From positions 14,171,501-14,235,500 of the forward strand of contig JBAIAC010000006.1 of assembly GCA_037349315.1 (NCBI GenBank): DNA of 64,000 nt, given 5' to 3'. The stretch is from Chelydra serpentina (lineage: Eukaryota; Chordata; Testudines; Chelydridae). Positions 13,056 through 26,524 of this stretch are shown here, piece after piece. Both the position numbers and the translations under genes were made by a program. Numbering within the stretch: position 1 is the stretch's first letter; each line of letters opens with the position of its first letter. The notes under the pieces are model-generated. The model did not search any database. It saw only the letters and a list, made by a program, of their open reading frames with translations, and had not been told where the DNA came from.

Positions 13056-13470
13056 TGTGACAGAGTGTTGGGAGCTAGCAGGTAAGCCAACACTTTGGTG
13101 CCAATGAGTTTCCCTGGGGAAGGCTGATTGGGGATATGCGACTAATTAGCTGATCAGGCTGGGAGGGCTGATGAACCAAGTAGCCTTCAGATGAGGGATA
13201 TAAAAGAAAGCGCAGGAAGGCAATGAGAGGGGAGGCTCTGGGTTAGCTGAGCCCAATATATTCTGAGGTCTTAAGAATGAGAGACCATTCCTGTCTGGCC
13301 TTGTGGGAGAAAGGTAAAGAGCAAGAAACATTGTAAAAACTTTGCTGCACAAGACTATATAGGTGTTGGTGATGGGAATATAAATACATTCACATGAAGT
13401 TGCTACTTGCTGGAGAATCTGAGAGGTTTCTGGGGCATCAGTGGATGGGGATGGAGTGTACCCTGTTACA
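13056..13470 (+). mobile_element. Solo LTR, 415 bp, with 5-bp TSD
   Basis: Starts TGTGACAGAG and ends CCCTGTTACA, with perfect 5-bp duplications tacaa (13051-13055 and 13471-13475). A TATA-box-like TATAAA lies at 13199-13204, consistent with a U3 promoter on the plus strand. No internal retroelement coding sequence is attached. Family not determined. Confidence 0.85.
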
Positions 13471-14354
13471 TACAATCTTTTACTTAATCTGAAATTCTAT
13501 AATGTACTATGCTATTCAGTAAAAAGATATATTGTTTAATCTTTGAATTCTCCCTTTCTTCAAATAGAAAGACACCTTATATTAACACACATTACAGTTC
13601 TATTTGTGTCAGTGAGTTTCCTGTCCATATTCAATTTCTGTGTGGATGAATGATTTCTCTACATTCTTAAAAGAAAACACAGTTCTCAATTTTTTGAAGG
13701 CAAATGTAGATCTCAGACTCAGGCAGTGCAGAGAACTGAAACCTCCTCCCACACAACCTATCTGGTGAAGAGGGCATGTCGGGAACTGGAAGGGGCAAGT
13801 CTGAGTTGAGGAGGAATGTGCAGAGGTACTGTCAGGAATGCAATGTGCTCCAGCGATCTCCAGCTGCCATATGGTGCCTAGGAGACTCTAGCCAGCAGGC
13901 CCAGTTTAGTCTGCGATATTCAGCCAGAATCTCTGCTGATGTAAATTTGAAATCAATGCGGCTGCACCAGTTTACAGCAGCAGAACATTTGGCTCATTGA
14001 CCAATAGGATATTTTAAGTGCTCAAGCACAATTTTTAATATGCTAAGTAGTTTCTTTTTTTAAAATGTGAAATTATAGCTCCCACTCAGCAGGAAATGAA
14101 ATCAAATTGATCAAATAAATACTATATCATCATCAAATGCTAGGCTTGCACCAAGTGGCACTGTTTTTTTCTTTTGGACTAAGATAAAGACCTTCTTCTT
14201 TTACAATTATTCCTATTAAAATGTCCACACAGAGCTTTAAATAGCTATATCCACAGATGCAGTTAATAATTTTTCATAGTTTGTCTCAAATGGCTCGTAC
14301 TAACTAGCTCTCAGTGCTTTTCCTCGGCAGTTCTCAAAACAATATATAATAGAG

Positions 14355-14480
14355 GTTAGTATAATTATCCCCATTTTACAGCTGGGAAAACTGAGGCATA
14401 GAGAGGGGAAATGACTTGCCTAAGGTCACCCAGCAGGACAGGTCTCCTGAATTCTAGTCCAGTAGCCTATTCACTAAGTC
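14355..14480 (-). repeat. MIR-like SINE
   Basis: The plus strand shows 'ccccattttacagctggg', 'aactgaggcatagagagg' and 'gacttgcctaaggtcaccc', the reverse complement of the well-known MIR tRNA-like/core segment. Sense is therefore minus. It is the best-preserved of several MIR-like copies here. Confidence 0.8.
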
Positions 14481-15124
14481 AGATTTCCCCCTCTGGACCA
14501 GCATACCTGTTGTTAATGTTATCCCACAAGACCCATGCTAATCTTGTCATTGCTTTAGTATATACAAGTCCAGCAAGGGTACATTACGCTGCACACCTAG
14601 TACTGCGTAGCAGCTATTGAAGATATATGTTACAAATAATGGGGGCACCATTATAAATTACCTTTTATAAAGCACTACCTTGGGCAGATGCAAAGGGGTT
14701 AAAGTTAAAAGGCCTGTTATTGAGATGGCATTCATGCTTCTGTAGTTAAAGTTGTGTCTGCATTTCCATGACAAACCTCTATTTCTAGAAATTTATAAAT
14801 CAGCTGTAAAAATGGGCACAGGACAGAAACTTGGCACCAAATGTCCTAGCTGGATGCAATTACTTTTGAAAAATTCGAAGAAAAAGTCATTGGTTTTTCT
14901 CTGAGATGGAAAGATGCAGAAAGAATGGAAGTTTGGGGGTTGCCTAACAGTTTTTCTGTGCTTTTTAAAAACAAAACCCATTTCTGTTTGAAGGGAATTT
15001 TGTAGCCTATTGGACGCTGATGTTTGCTAGTTACTGTGGGCCACATTTCTGCCCTTAGCTGCATCCAAGTGCCCTCATTTACTTTAATGGGGCTGGGCAC
15101 AAAAGAATTTAGCTCATTATTATG

Positions 15125-15195
15125 TATTTGAATTACCGTAGCACCTAGGTACCCCAGTCATGGACCACATGCTAGGCACTGTACCAATACAGAAC
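15125..15195 (-). repeat. MIR/CORE-type SINE tail fragment
   Basis: 'cgtagcacctaggtacccc' followed by 'aggcactgtaccaatac' matches the 3' body unit shared by 9845-10030, 26690-26790 and 59700-59805. A short, diverged fragment. Confidence 0.5.
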
Positions 15196-15429
15196 AAAAA
15201 AGATTCCCCAGCAGGGAGAGGGGAACTGAGAGCTTGGGGAGGGCAGCTATGCTTCCAGCGGGGAGTGGAGAGCTAAGTGTGGAGGGGACAATGAGGAGTC
15301 GGGAGCTGGGCAGGCACAGCCCAGCTCTGAGCAGGCTCTGAGAGCCCGAGGGCAATCCGGCTCCCAGGGTGGAGCTGTGCGCAGAGCTGAAGGCTCAGGC
15401 TCTCAACCCCCTCCTCCTTTAAGTCAGTG

Positions 15430-15575
15430 GAAGAGCTCCTGGTGGGGATGTGCACCACCCACAGAAGAAGGGCCGTGTGGACATGGACCACCTCAGTAAT
15501 TACTGTCGTGGCTGTAAGTCGACCTAACATAGGTCGACTTAACTTTTTAGTGTAAGCGTGCTCGTAGTGTTTTGA
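15430..15575. mobile_element. MITE-like fragment with a perfect 12-bp palindrome
   Basis: At 15515-15541, taagtcgaccta and its exact inverse are separated by three bases. It sits in sequence with 'gtgtggacatgg' and 'tttagtgtaagc' words resembling the Harbinger-like MITEs of this window. Ends and TSD could not be assigned. Confidence 0.45.
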
Positions 15576-16219
15576 AATCTGAACTGGAGAGTTGGGGGGG
15601 GGGGGCATGGCAGGGGAAAGACACCTAGCCTTAAAGGGAAAATGGCCTCAGGGAGAGAGGCCAGTAAAAACTTCTGCTCCTCCACTGGGGAGGTAGAGAG
15701 AAAATGGGAACACTTCTATATACATGTCACTAGGGGGAGCTGGTTATAGCATAGGGGAGAACAAAGCAAGAGAGCACTCCTCCTTGACTGCTAGATTTAG
15801 GCGGAACACCCGGTTAGACTGTTGGCCATAGCAGAAGATCTGTACATCGGAACTAAAATGAGATTGACACTGTGGTCTAGTGGCAGCAGTATGCACTGCT
15901 CCATGGGGAATGTAAATTTGGGTCTTGAGTTTGGTTCTTTGCTTCCTACTCCAGGAAGGGCAAGGGGTGTGTATATCATGAACAGGGGCACTAGGGGACA
16001 GTATGCTTAGCCTCTAGGGTGAGGAGGGGAGACTTTCCCAGTGCTTCCTAGAACCTCCTTCTAACTGACTGAAGTTTCAGAACCAACAGGCTCTAGGAGA
16101 AGCTGTAGCCAGCCCTGTTTTCTGTCAGGAGGGGTGGGATGTGTAGGAACTCTGATGTGGGAAATAGAAGACATCTTGAAGGACATGCCTATAAAATCCC
16201 AAAGCCTCCCCGCCCTCTT

Positions 16220-16325
16220 GTGAAGTGCTGAATGCTTCCTGCAAGCTGCCAAGTGCTCTGCGCTCCCGATAACTTCAGTGGGAGCTGCAGACACTCAGCA
16301 CCTTGTACTCATCTTTCAGCACCCG
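16220..16325. repeat. Short palindromic repeat (gtgctgag/cagtgggagctgc family)
   Basis: 'gtgctgaatgcttcctgc' to 'gggagctgcagacactcagcac' forms an imperfect inverted repeat around 'ataacttcagtgggag'. Related copies are at 34270-34445 and 62105-62238. Confidence 0.45.
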
Positions 16326-16650
16326 AAAGCGTTTATGATGATGGTGCTTAAAATGGGGATTTGCTGCATACAAATGTGGCATATTCCAGTCTGCACGCTC
16401 AGTTTGATGTGTATTCCATACGGACGCTTCGTAATGCAGGGAGCAATGCTGGCTGTCCTTTCCAAGAGTGTGTGCAGTCCAAGATGGAGCAAGAATGACA
16501 TGTTCCTGCTCCAAAGGGAGACTAGGCTGCATAGAGCCCGCATGGGGTGGGGGACTCTGTCACCCCTTTTTCTGAAGTGTTCTTCTATCTAGGGCAATTG
16601 TGGGGGTATTTTGGGTGATGGATGAGCTGGGGGAATAGGACAATGGATGA

Positions 16651-16743
16651 TTTAGTTGGGGATTGGTCCCGCTTTGAGCAGGGGGTTGGACTAGATGACC
16701 TCCTGAGGTCCTTTCCAACCCTGATATTCTGTGAGTCTATGAC
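16651..16743 (+). repeat. SINE/CR1 3' tail fragment
   Basis: Contains 'gattggtcccgctttgagcagg', 'ggttggactagatgacctcc' and 'tttccaaccctgatattct', which is the tail shared by the turtle tRNA-SINE and young CR1. The SINE head is missing, so it could derive from either. Confidence 0.8.
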
Positions 16744-17323
16744 AAGATGCTTCTGTTCTCCCCAGTGCTTGCACAGTTCCTCTCTTCAAAATCCTCTTAC
16801 TGGGTGAGATGGTATAGATCAGGATTTAGCCTTAGAGTGTCCTTATTCCCATTATATGATGGCATTGCAGGACCTAGGTCATATTTCACATGGCATGCGT
16901 CACACGTGTTCTAGTTCTCCCTTGACTCTGAATTTCATTCCTAGTGATATTTTATTGTTTTTTTGTCAGAGCCTTAACTTTCTTCCCATCCATTTGGTTT
17001 TGGGTGGATGAAGAATATATTTCCCCATGTCATCATGTTGTGGTGCCTTTTCCTAGCACTGCATACCATATCTATCTAACGAAGGGCCTAACCTTGGTTG
17101 GCCTTAGTACCCACAGGGACATCAGTGGGAGCTAGAATGTGTATCACCTAAAAACAATTAAGCAGCAAACCCAACAACCTGGTATTATAATTAATAGTAA
17201 TGTACTAAATTGAATAGTTCAGGAAATATATAGAGATTATATCAAACAGATTTTGTGTGGTACCTCCGTAAAGACAATGGGTCAGATCTTAGTTCAATAT
17301 GGAGTAACTCCACTGAAGTTGAT
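16744..17323. other. Non-coding stretch, no recognised feature
   Basis: AT-rich DNA up to the hAT-type insertion. 17280-17322 resembles the short 'gagtaactccactgaagttgatgg' palindromic unit. Nothing else recognised. Confidence 0.4.
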
Positions 17324-17331
17324 GGAGTTAC

Positions 17332-18227
17332 TAGGGCTGCCAGGTGTCTGGTTTTAATGGGACCTGTACAGTCTCCGGTCAGAAGTATTGACCGGACACC
17401 AGAAGTCCGGTTGCAGCAATTCCGATGTCGCCCCCCACAGCCAGCCCAAGGCCACTTTAAACCCGAGAACTGGTCCCAGAGCCAGGGAGGGGCAGAGCTG
17501 GAGGGACCCCCGCTGTTAGTCCTGGCAGGGCTGGGGAAGAGACACTTCCTCTTCCCCTACATGGGCTGCTCCCAGGGCTGGGTCAGATCCACCTCTGGGA
17601 ACCTCCCCTGGCTGCAGAAAGCTCTGCCGCGCATCGCTCCTCACAAACTCTTTGCCTCTGAGCTGCTGCTGGCCAGAGCAGGAGAGACATGGCCTCCCTC
17701 TTCTCTTTCTGGTGAGTTGAGCTTTTGGTTGGGGGTGGCTCGGGTTAAGGGCGAAGGTACCAGCCCCTCGTGTGCTGGGAAACCCCTCTTGCTGGTCCCA
17801 GCAGCTCACAGTTGTTTTGCTTTGCTGCGGGGGATTGTTAAAGGAAGCCCCCGCACTTTCAATCTGAAACCATTCTATCAAAGTGGCATTTCAGGGCAGG
17901 TCATTGAGGAGAATGAAGGGATGGACACCCCTCCAGGTGCTTGGGCTCTGCCTTGGAATGCAAGTGCTGCTACTAATGGAAGGGTTTGTTGGCTCTGAAG
18001 CGTACGCCAACAGTGGCAAGTCAAAGCCAGTTTCCCTTCTCCCCGTGGCGCCCCTCCCCCCCCAGTCCATCCCATTTGTAATTGTATCTTGCTAGTATCT
18101 CCACTGCTGCTGGCGAGTCTGTGTTGTGCCTGCTTGACAATGTATATGCGGGTAAGTATTGGGGGCAGAAAATGTTGACCATAGCTGTCGTGTCCAGTTT
18201 TGAGAGATTGGAAAGTTAGCAACCCTA
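17332..18227. mobile_element. hAT-type non-autonomous DNA transposon, 896 bp
   Basis: Ends TAGGGCTGCCAG and ...GTTAGCAACCCTA are imperfect hAT-type terminal inverted repeats. They are flanked by an 8-bp duplication with one mismatch (ggagttac 17324-17331, ggagttat 18228-18235). The interior is GC-rich and so poor in stop codons that a 247-residue frame (17255-17998) is open, but it has no recognisable domain and starts outside the element. The GC content contrasts sharply with the AT-rich flanks. Confidence 0.8.
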
Positions 18228-18235
18228 GGAGTTAT

Positions 18236-19870
18236 GCCTGAGTCACACTGTGTAATTTAATAACAGAATATGGTACCATGGAAAAATAGCAGATCAAATG
18301 ATACCAAACTACTGTATTGCATATACGTTCCTATTTTTTCCCACTAGAGAAAATGTAAGAGTCTGGGATGCACAAATAAACCCGAATAAGCATAAAAGGT
18401 TGGTGGGTCATTTCCTAAAGAGAAATAGTATGGAAAAAAAAGATGAGAACAATAACCCAGAAAACAGTATCTTGAAAATGTATTTAGTATTAATAAAATT
18501 ATGCATGCAAAATGCCATGCATTCATATCTATTTTGGCGCTAAAAATTGTTACTCTGTTAAATAATTTATGAAATACCCAGTTCTGGACCTAGGGTTAAT
18601 CCTGTAGTTCTAACATAAGTGATCAAGGATTAGATTAACTGGAATGGGAAAGTGCAATGGGTAATTACAAAATGAAAAATGTCCTCATCACAACCTCCCG
18701 AACAGTTCTGCATAAATGCAGCAAAATGTTAAAGGCCAAAGTCTGATCTTAGCTACACTGGAGAATTTGGCTCTAAGTTTAAATGGTGGAAAGAAAAATT
18801 TCCAAGGTTTTCTCCTTTTCTCTTCCACAAGGTACCTAGAAATGTTTGAGAATGCAAAATGTTGTTCACGTTGATACAATTAATGCCCCTTTTAAAAGGA
18901 GGGAATAATTAGGACACTATTCCTGACAGCAGGTTTGAACACTAGCAGTTTTCACAGGGAGAGACCTGCATTTTTGGAGGGAACATCCAAAAATGTCCCC
19001 CAAACTTCACAGTTGTGCCTTAGAGGTTCAGGTTTAGTGGGGAAAGGCTGCCAGGTAATGGTGAATTTTCCTTTAAGGGCTGGAAACCACACATCTTAAA
19101 GTACAGACTGAAGTCAGTAATGCCCTACAATTAAAGATGGGTCCAAACCAAAACCCAAATCCAAACATTCCCCACCACCCAAACTTTAGTAGAGTTTTTA
19201 TCTGGAACTCAACTTGTGCAGATGGCCCCAATATCTTTATATTTTGGGCCATACCCTGGATCTAGGTGCTCCTGAACTTTGTATCTAGATTCCAGTTTTG
19301 CAATTTGGATCCATCTCTTTTTGTACTATAAGGCCCAGGATTCCTCAAGTCCTGTTGCAGGCAAGAACTGCTATTGTTTTAATGGGAGTTTTGCCTATAT
19401 ATAGAATATAGTGGTTGGGCCAATATTTAGCAAGTGGTAACGGAAACCTCAGAAAAGCACACAGGAGAAGGGGAAATTGCATTCCCTGGTGAGAGAGGCA
19501 GTTAAAGAACTTTCAAACCCAGGGAACAGATGGCTTTTGGTGGGGTAAGTGGAATTTCCCAGGTTCCCCCTAAACATAAATCAGTGCAGAAAGGGAAGAC
19601 AAGCATCATGGAACAGAGAATGAGCTCCTTGTAGAAAGTCTTCTAGAGAAATATGGTGAACACACGCTCATTAGTAACTCTCTTTGCAGATTGACACTTA
19701 AATCTAGAGTAAGCCAACCATGAACACTTGCACATATTTGTGTATCACAGTTCCAGAGGTAAACAGCTCGGACATCTTTTAAAGGAATCCTAAGGTGGAC
19801 ATAACAAACATTCCCCATTACCATTTCATTTATATACTGTCCAGACCAGATCCCATATATTCAGGAAGAC
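18236..19870. other. Non-coding stretch, no recognised feature
   Basis: AT-rich sequence without a recognisable gene or bounded repeat. Confidence 0.4.
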
Positions 19871-19882
19871 ATCACTCATTGA

Positions 19883-20071
19883 TGAGACAAGGTGGGTGAG
19901 GTAATATTTTTATTGGACCAACTTCTGTTGGTGAGAGAAACAGGCTTTCAAGCTTACACAGAGCTCTTAAGCTTGTCACTCTCACCAACAGAAGTTGGTC
20001 CACTAAAAGAGATTACCTCATCCATCTTGACTCTCTAATATCCTGGGATCAACACAGCTACAACACTGTAT
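19883..20071. mobile_element. Penelope-derived foldback element, 189 bp, 12-bp TSD
   Basis: A left arm (gacaaggtgggtgaggtaat ... ttggaccaacttctgttggt) is repeated in inverse on the right (accaacagaagttggtcc ... gattacctcatcc), giving arms of about 70 bp around a short centre near 19957-19970. The right arm continues to 'cctgggatcaacacagctacaac', the same type of terminal word as the 'aacacggctac' ends of the Penelope-like copies here. Flanks are atcactcattga (19871-19882) and atcactcactga (20072-20083), a 12-bp duplication with one mismatch. Assignment to Penelope rests on this terminal word and TSD length. Confidence 0.6.
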
Positions 20072-20083
20072 ATCACTCACTGA

Positions 20084-21239
20084 CGTGAAGCTAGCTTGCA
20101 TTTAAGAGCGTATAAAACAAGCCCTTTTAAAACACTATTTGAAATGGGAGATGTACATGGCATACGTGGGGACAGAATTTGGCCTTAAGAGTTAACTTAA
20201 AAACTGGCTAAGTCTCTTTTCGTTCTTTCTCTTGAGCTTCTAAGCTGTATAGTTTACAAAGCAGGTAAGGTCATATTGTAATACTTTACGGCATAATTCT
20301 AGTGTCATGCAGTAAGTGCAGATTTACTACCTTCTATTAAATTTCAACAGCCATAACAAAGCTTGATGTTGCAGACATTCAATCAGACACGCAAATATCT
20401 AGTAATAATAATAAACACTCCCCCAAGGGGCTGATCTGGCTCTTTACAGCTAGAAGTTCATTCAGTCTCACTCAAACATTAAACCATTCTTTGTTGCAGA
20501 TGGTAAAAAGCATATTCTACTGATCTTTTTACTAACAGAAGCAGAGAACCCCATGTCCTGTAGCATATTGCAGGGACCAGCAAATAGGTACCTTTGCACC
20601 TTGAACCAAATATAGAAGCCAATACAGTGCATGCACCAGAACTGATTCAGCCACAGCATGACCACATCACTGAGTCTACAGTATGTGATGTGTCGTTACA
20701 GCTAAAGCTCCTGCTTGATTAATATTTGGCATTTAATGTTAACACTGAGAACTTAGGAATCTAGAGGCTAACACTGCAGTAACTGCAATTACCATTGTAG
20801 TGGTATTGGCCTGGGTTAGTTTGACAAGATCTGTTAATGGAAGGGGAATTCCAGAATTCACAGGTATCAAAATATATTTATACTAATAACCATCAGTTAT
20901 GAGATCCTTGAGGACCACCTTGGGAGAAAGGTCAAATGTCAGTTTTCAAGAAACCAAGCTTTGAGTTTCCAAATGGCCTACACTTACTTATTTCCTCTTC
21001 CATATACCCATATATCCGGTACCTGTATCATCTGGCAGTATAGCTTTACCATCTGAATTAATGATAATGTTTTAACTGTGGTATATGGTTACATACTGTA
21101 TATTCAAGTTGGGAAGTACTTTGGCTGAGATTGATTTCAATATCTACTTCCCAAGTGCATAGGTTTACTTTAACCAACCTGCTTAAGAAAAGAAATACGA
21201 AAAATATCATGGCATTTTTACTCTCCCCTACTTTTCGTC
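20084..21239. other. Intergenic or distal 3' UTR, no recognised feature
   Basis: Unique-looking AT-rich sequence between the foldback element and the candidate poly(A) signal of PTCHD4. It could contain more 3' UTR if a distal site is used. Confidence 0.4.
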
Positions 21240-21668
21240 TTTATTTTTTCTCGTTTGAAACCCTTGTTGCTTTTTTCTGGGCAACTTTATCAAACCATTC
21301 GAGCGTACACTATTTTCTTCTTGATAACTCTTCCCCTCCCTCTCTCCCTGACTTCAGTCTTACATGGGGCAGATTGATCAATTCACATTTAGAGCTACAG
21401 TTTTAAATTCAAGACCACTTGAAGGCCCATAGACTCTTCCTTAGTAGAGAATGGGAATTCAAAGAATTTTTTTTTAGATGATTTTCACTTTTGATATTTT
21501 GTTTAAAAGAGTTCACCTTGATGTGTCATGAAATACCCCTTCTTGGTCTTCCTTTTCCTTGTTACACCTGGCCAGCGCAAGCAGCTGAGATCTTTGCTCT
21601 ACTTTCCCTGCATCTCTGTGCAATGCTTTGTAATATATATCTATCTATATTATTTGTTTCTAAGCCTT
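21240..21668 (-). other. PTCHD4: Probable PTCHD4 3' UTR with candidate poly(A) signal
   Basis: This follows the PTCHD4 stop codon on the minus strand. TTTATT on the plus strand at 21240-21245 reads AATAAA on the minus strand, about 430 bases after the stop, and the next bases downstream are T-rich. This is the nearest canonical signal I found; a longer 3' UTR using another site is possible. There are no recognisable repeats here, which fits UTR sequence. Confidence 0.4.
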
Positions 21669-23360
<1,692 letters not shown>

Positions 23361-25517
23361 TTAATGTGAACTTTTGGCATCTACTTTTTACTAAAGAGAC
23401 TTTTTAAAAAAACATTTGTATCATTTTACTAGTTAGCTCAGATAGAAGCTGATCCAATGCCCTTTGCAGAGAATGAAAAGACTTGGGCTCAAAATGAAGC
23501 GAATTGTTTAGCTGCCTAAATATGGATTTAGGTTGGCTATCTTGAAGTGCTTGAGTTTAAAAATGTTTTCTTAAATGATTAGTTTTACATATATACACAT
23601 ACATACATTTTCTCCTTGTCCACACCTCTTTTTCAATCTCTCTCTCTCTGCTATTAGGGCCTGACCCTGCCAGGTAACAAGTGGCCTCAGTGACAAAATC
23701 TGAAATAAAATGTCAATTTTGGAGCTTTTGGTTTTCCATTGTTAGCGATGGAGAATCCACTATGGGCTTGGTAAGTTGTTCTAATGGGTAATTATTCTCA
23801 CTGTTAAAAATTTACAACTCATTTCCAGTCTGAATTTGTCTAGCTTCAACTTGTAGACCTTGGATTGGGTTATATTTTTCTCTGCTGGTTTAAAGGACCA
23901 TTATTAAATATTTGTTCTCCATTTAGGTACTTATAGACTGTAATCAAAGCACCCCTTTCCTTTTGCCTTTTTAAGCTAACTAGGTTGCTCTTCTTGAGTC
24001 TAACACTATAAGGCATGTTTTCTAATCCTTTAATATTTCTTATGGCTCTTCTCTGAATCTTCTCCAATTTACCAGCATCCTTCTTGACACCAAAACTGGA
24101 CACAGTATTCCAGAGATGGTCAAACCTTGCCAAATACAGAGTAAAATAATCTTTCTATTCCTACTCGAGGATCTCCTGTTTATGCATCCAAGGATCTCAT
24201 TAGCCCTTTTGGACACAGCATAGTACTGGAAGCTCATGACTAGTTGATTATCCATCACAACCCCCAAATCTTTTTCAGAGTCAATTTTTCTCTGGATTGT
24301 GTCCCCCATCGTATAAGTGCGACCTATATTCTTTGTTCTAAGTAGTATACATTTACTTTTAGCTATGTTACAATGCATATTGTTTGCTTGAGCCCAGTTT
24401 AGTGAGTGATCCAGATCTCTCTCTATCAGTAACCTGTCCTTTTCCTTATTTACCACTCCCCTATTTTTTGTGTCATCTGCAAAGTTTATCAGTGATGATT
24501 TTATCTTTTCTTCTGTCATTAGAAAAATGTTCAATAGCCAAGAACCAATCCCTGTGGGACCCCACTAGAAAAACGCCCATCTGATGATGATTCTCTGTTT
24601 GCCATTTAATTTTGAGTCCTAACAGTTAGTCATCTTTTAATCCATTCAATGTATGCCATGTTAATTTTAAATCTTTTTGGTTTTTTTAATCATGTCATGT
24701 GGCACCAAGTCAAATGCCTTACAGGAGTCTAAGTGTATTACATCAACACTATCACCTTTGTCAACCAAACTTGTTACCTCATAATAAAAAGATATAGTTA
24801 GTCTGACAGGATATATTCCATAAACTCATGGTGACTGGCTTTAACTAAATTACCATCCTTTGTTTCTTTATTAGTTGAATCCCATATCAGCTGCTCTTTT
24901 ATCTTGTCCAGGATCAATGTCAGACTTATAGGACTATAATTACCCAGATCATCTTGTTTACCCTTTTGAAACATGGGCAAATTTAGCTTTCTTCAAGTTT
25001 TCTGGGACTTCCCCAGTGTTCTAAGATTTATTGAAAGGTCCAGCAAGCTCCTCAATCAGCTGTTTTGAAACTCTTGGATGCAAGTTATCTGGACTTGCTC
25101 ATTTAAAAATGTCTAACTTTAGTAGCTTCTGTTTAACATTCTCCTGACATACCAGTGAAATGGAAAGAGTATTATCATATGATTTGACTACATCATCTGT
25201 TTTTTCCCAAATACAGAACAGAAATATTTATTGAACACGTCTATCTTTTCTACATTTATTGATAATTCTGCCATTTCTATCTAGTAATAAACTAATATCA
25301 TTGTTGGCATTCTTTTTGTTCTTAATATACTTTAAAAACTCAATCTTCTTGTCCTTAAATCTGCTGGCCATAGATTTCTCCTTGTGTCCCCTTTGCTTCT
25401 AATTTATATTCATTACTATCAACTTCCCCTTTCTTCCATTTCTTTTTTATATATTTTATAGTTGCCTTCACTTCCTCTCTAAATCAAGTATGCCTTTCTT
25501 CCTCATTTGTGGCTTTT

Positions 25518-25640
25518 TGTTTCTTATTAAATTCTGCCTCTCCGCTTATTTGGCTCATTTTGGTAATAATTTTGGCTCATTTTTGGGGCATCACATTTTT
25601 CTTATTAAATTCTTCCTCTCAGCTTATTTGGATCATATTT
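25518..25640. repeat. Local direct duplication, period 78 bp
   Basis: 'tcttattaaattctgcctc' at 25522 recurs as 'tcttattaaattcttcctc' at 25600, and the similarity continues through 'gcttatttggctcat' versus 'gcttatttggatcat'. This is a tandem duplication within the old CR1. Confidence 0.65.
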
Positions 25641-25855
25641 TCTTTTGTTTTGTGAAACTGGCCCTGTTAAAGTACCATATATATTTCACTGGTCTGGGCT
25701 ATATTCTCTTTGCACATTATAAATATGATAAAATCCTGATCACTTGTACTTAAGTTACGATTACATTTTAGTTATGTGATTAGTTCCTCTTTATCTGTCA
25801 AGATAAGGTCTAATATAGAATCCCACAGTGTTGGCTGCAATACTTTTTGAGTTAG

Positions 25856-25969
25856 AAGTGACAAAGAGTCCTGTGGCACCTTATAGACTAACAGACGTAT
25901 TGGAGCATAAGCTTTCGTGGGTGAATACCCACTTCGTCGGATGCAAGACTAACACGGCTACCCCTCTGA
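25856..25969 (-). mobile_element. Short Penelope-derived insertion with hammerhead-like core, 12-bp TSD
   Basis: The 114-bp insert is flanked by a perfect 12-bp duplication, tttttgagttag (25844-25855 and 25970-25981), inside an older CR1. On the minus strand it reads: terminal word gtagccgtgttagtct, then gcatCCGACGA, hairpin GTGGGT/ACCCAC, GAAA, GCttatGCTC, then gttagtctataaggtgccacagg. Compared with the copy at 55935-56574, the terminal 'cagaggggtagcc' word sits at the opposite end and in inverse orientation, so the ends have been rearranged. Only non-coding Penelope-like terminal sequence is present. Confidence 0.75.
25903..25945 (-). ncRNA. Hammerhead-ribozyme-like motif (degenerate)
   Basis: In order: CCGACGA (consensus CUGANGA, with C at the U position), one extra A, hairpin GTGGGT-attc-ACCCAC, GAAA, a 3-bp stem AGC-ttat-GCT, then C at the cleavage position. 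Penelope-like elements are known to carry hammerhead motifs. The U-to-C change and the extra A argue that this copy is weak or inactive. Confidence 0.4.
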
Positions 25970-26524
25970 TTTTTGAGTTAGGAAATTGTCATCTATAATA
26001 TTTTGAAATTCCAAGGATGTTTTAGTACATAAGACATCCAACATATGGTATTCATATTGAAATCCCCCATGATCACACCACTTTCCCCCCTACATACTAT
26101 AGAAGAAGCTATACCAGAAAAAGTTACTTGTATAGACCTGCCTTTATGGGCTCACTTTACTATACAATTGCCTCCACTACCCATCCCCATTCCAGTGATT
26201 CTATCCCAGTGGATGCTTGGGGGGAAATCCTTTTAATATTCCTTTTCTGGAAACTAAGCAATTCACAGAGCCTCAGGTGTCAACAGATTGCTAAGTGGCT
26301 AATAATTCTTTTACATTTGGCAGCATTTAAGACCATTTCCCTCTGTTTAAGCATTTGCACATACGTAGCTCTTGAATACATTTTTGCAAAGGTCATACAC
26401 CTCTCAGCAGGCACGCCCAGGGTTTTCATCTGATAATAAGAATTTTGTACTTATAATAGCAATTTTCAGCTCTATAATGCTTTGCAAATATAAATCCCGT
26501 AAGCCCCATAGAACCTCCTGTTGG

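Larger units (their letters stand above)
23780..26300 (-). mobile_element. Decayed CR1-like LINE, ORF2 and 3' region, interrupted
   Basis: Minus-strand frames give FADDTKNRGVVNK with RDLDHSLNWAQ (24534-24040), the catalytic reverse-transcriptase block, then LEKIQRRAIRNIKGLE (24133-23870), and upstream a KGKQDDLGNYSPISLT block (24980-24798). Sequence further upstream (25000-26300) still reads like CR1 ORF2, including the 'attcatattgaaatcccccatgatcac' word near 26050. Many stops and shifts separate the blocks, so it is dead and old. It was later hit by the Penelope-derived insertion at 25856-25969. Confidence 0.8.

Noticed and set aside
17255..17998. 247-residue plus-strand open frame
   Set aside because: It begins outside and continues into a GC-rich hAT-type non-autonomous element; no domain, no codon pattern of a gene, explained by low stop frequency in GC-rich DNA.
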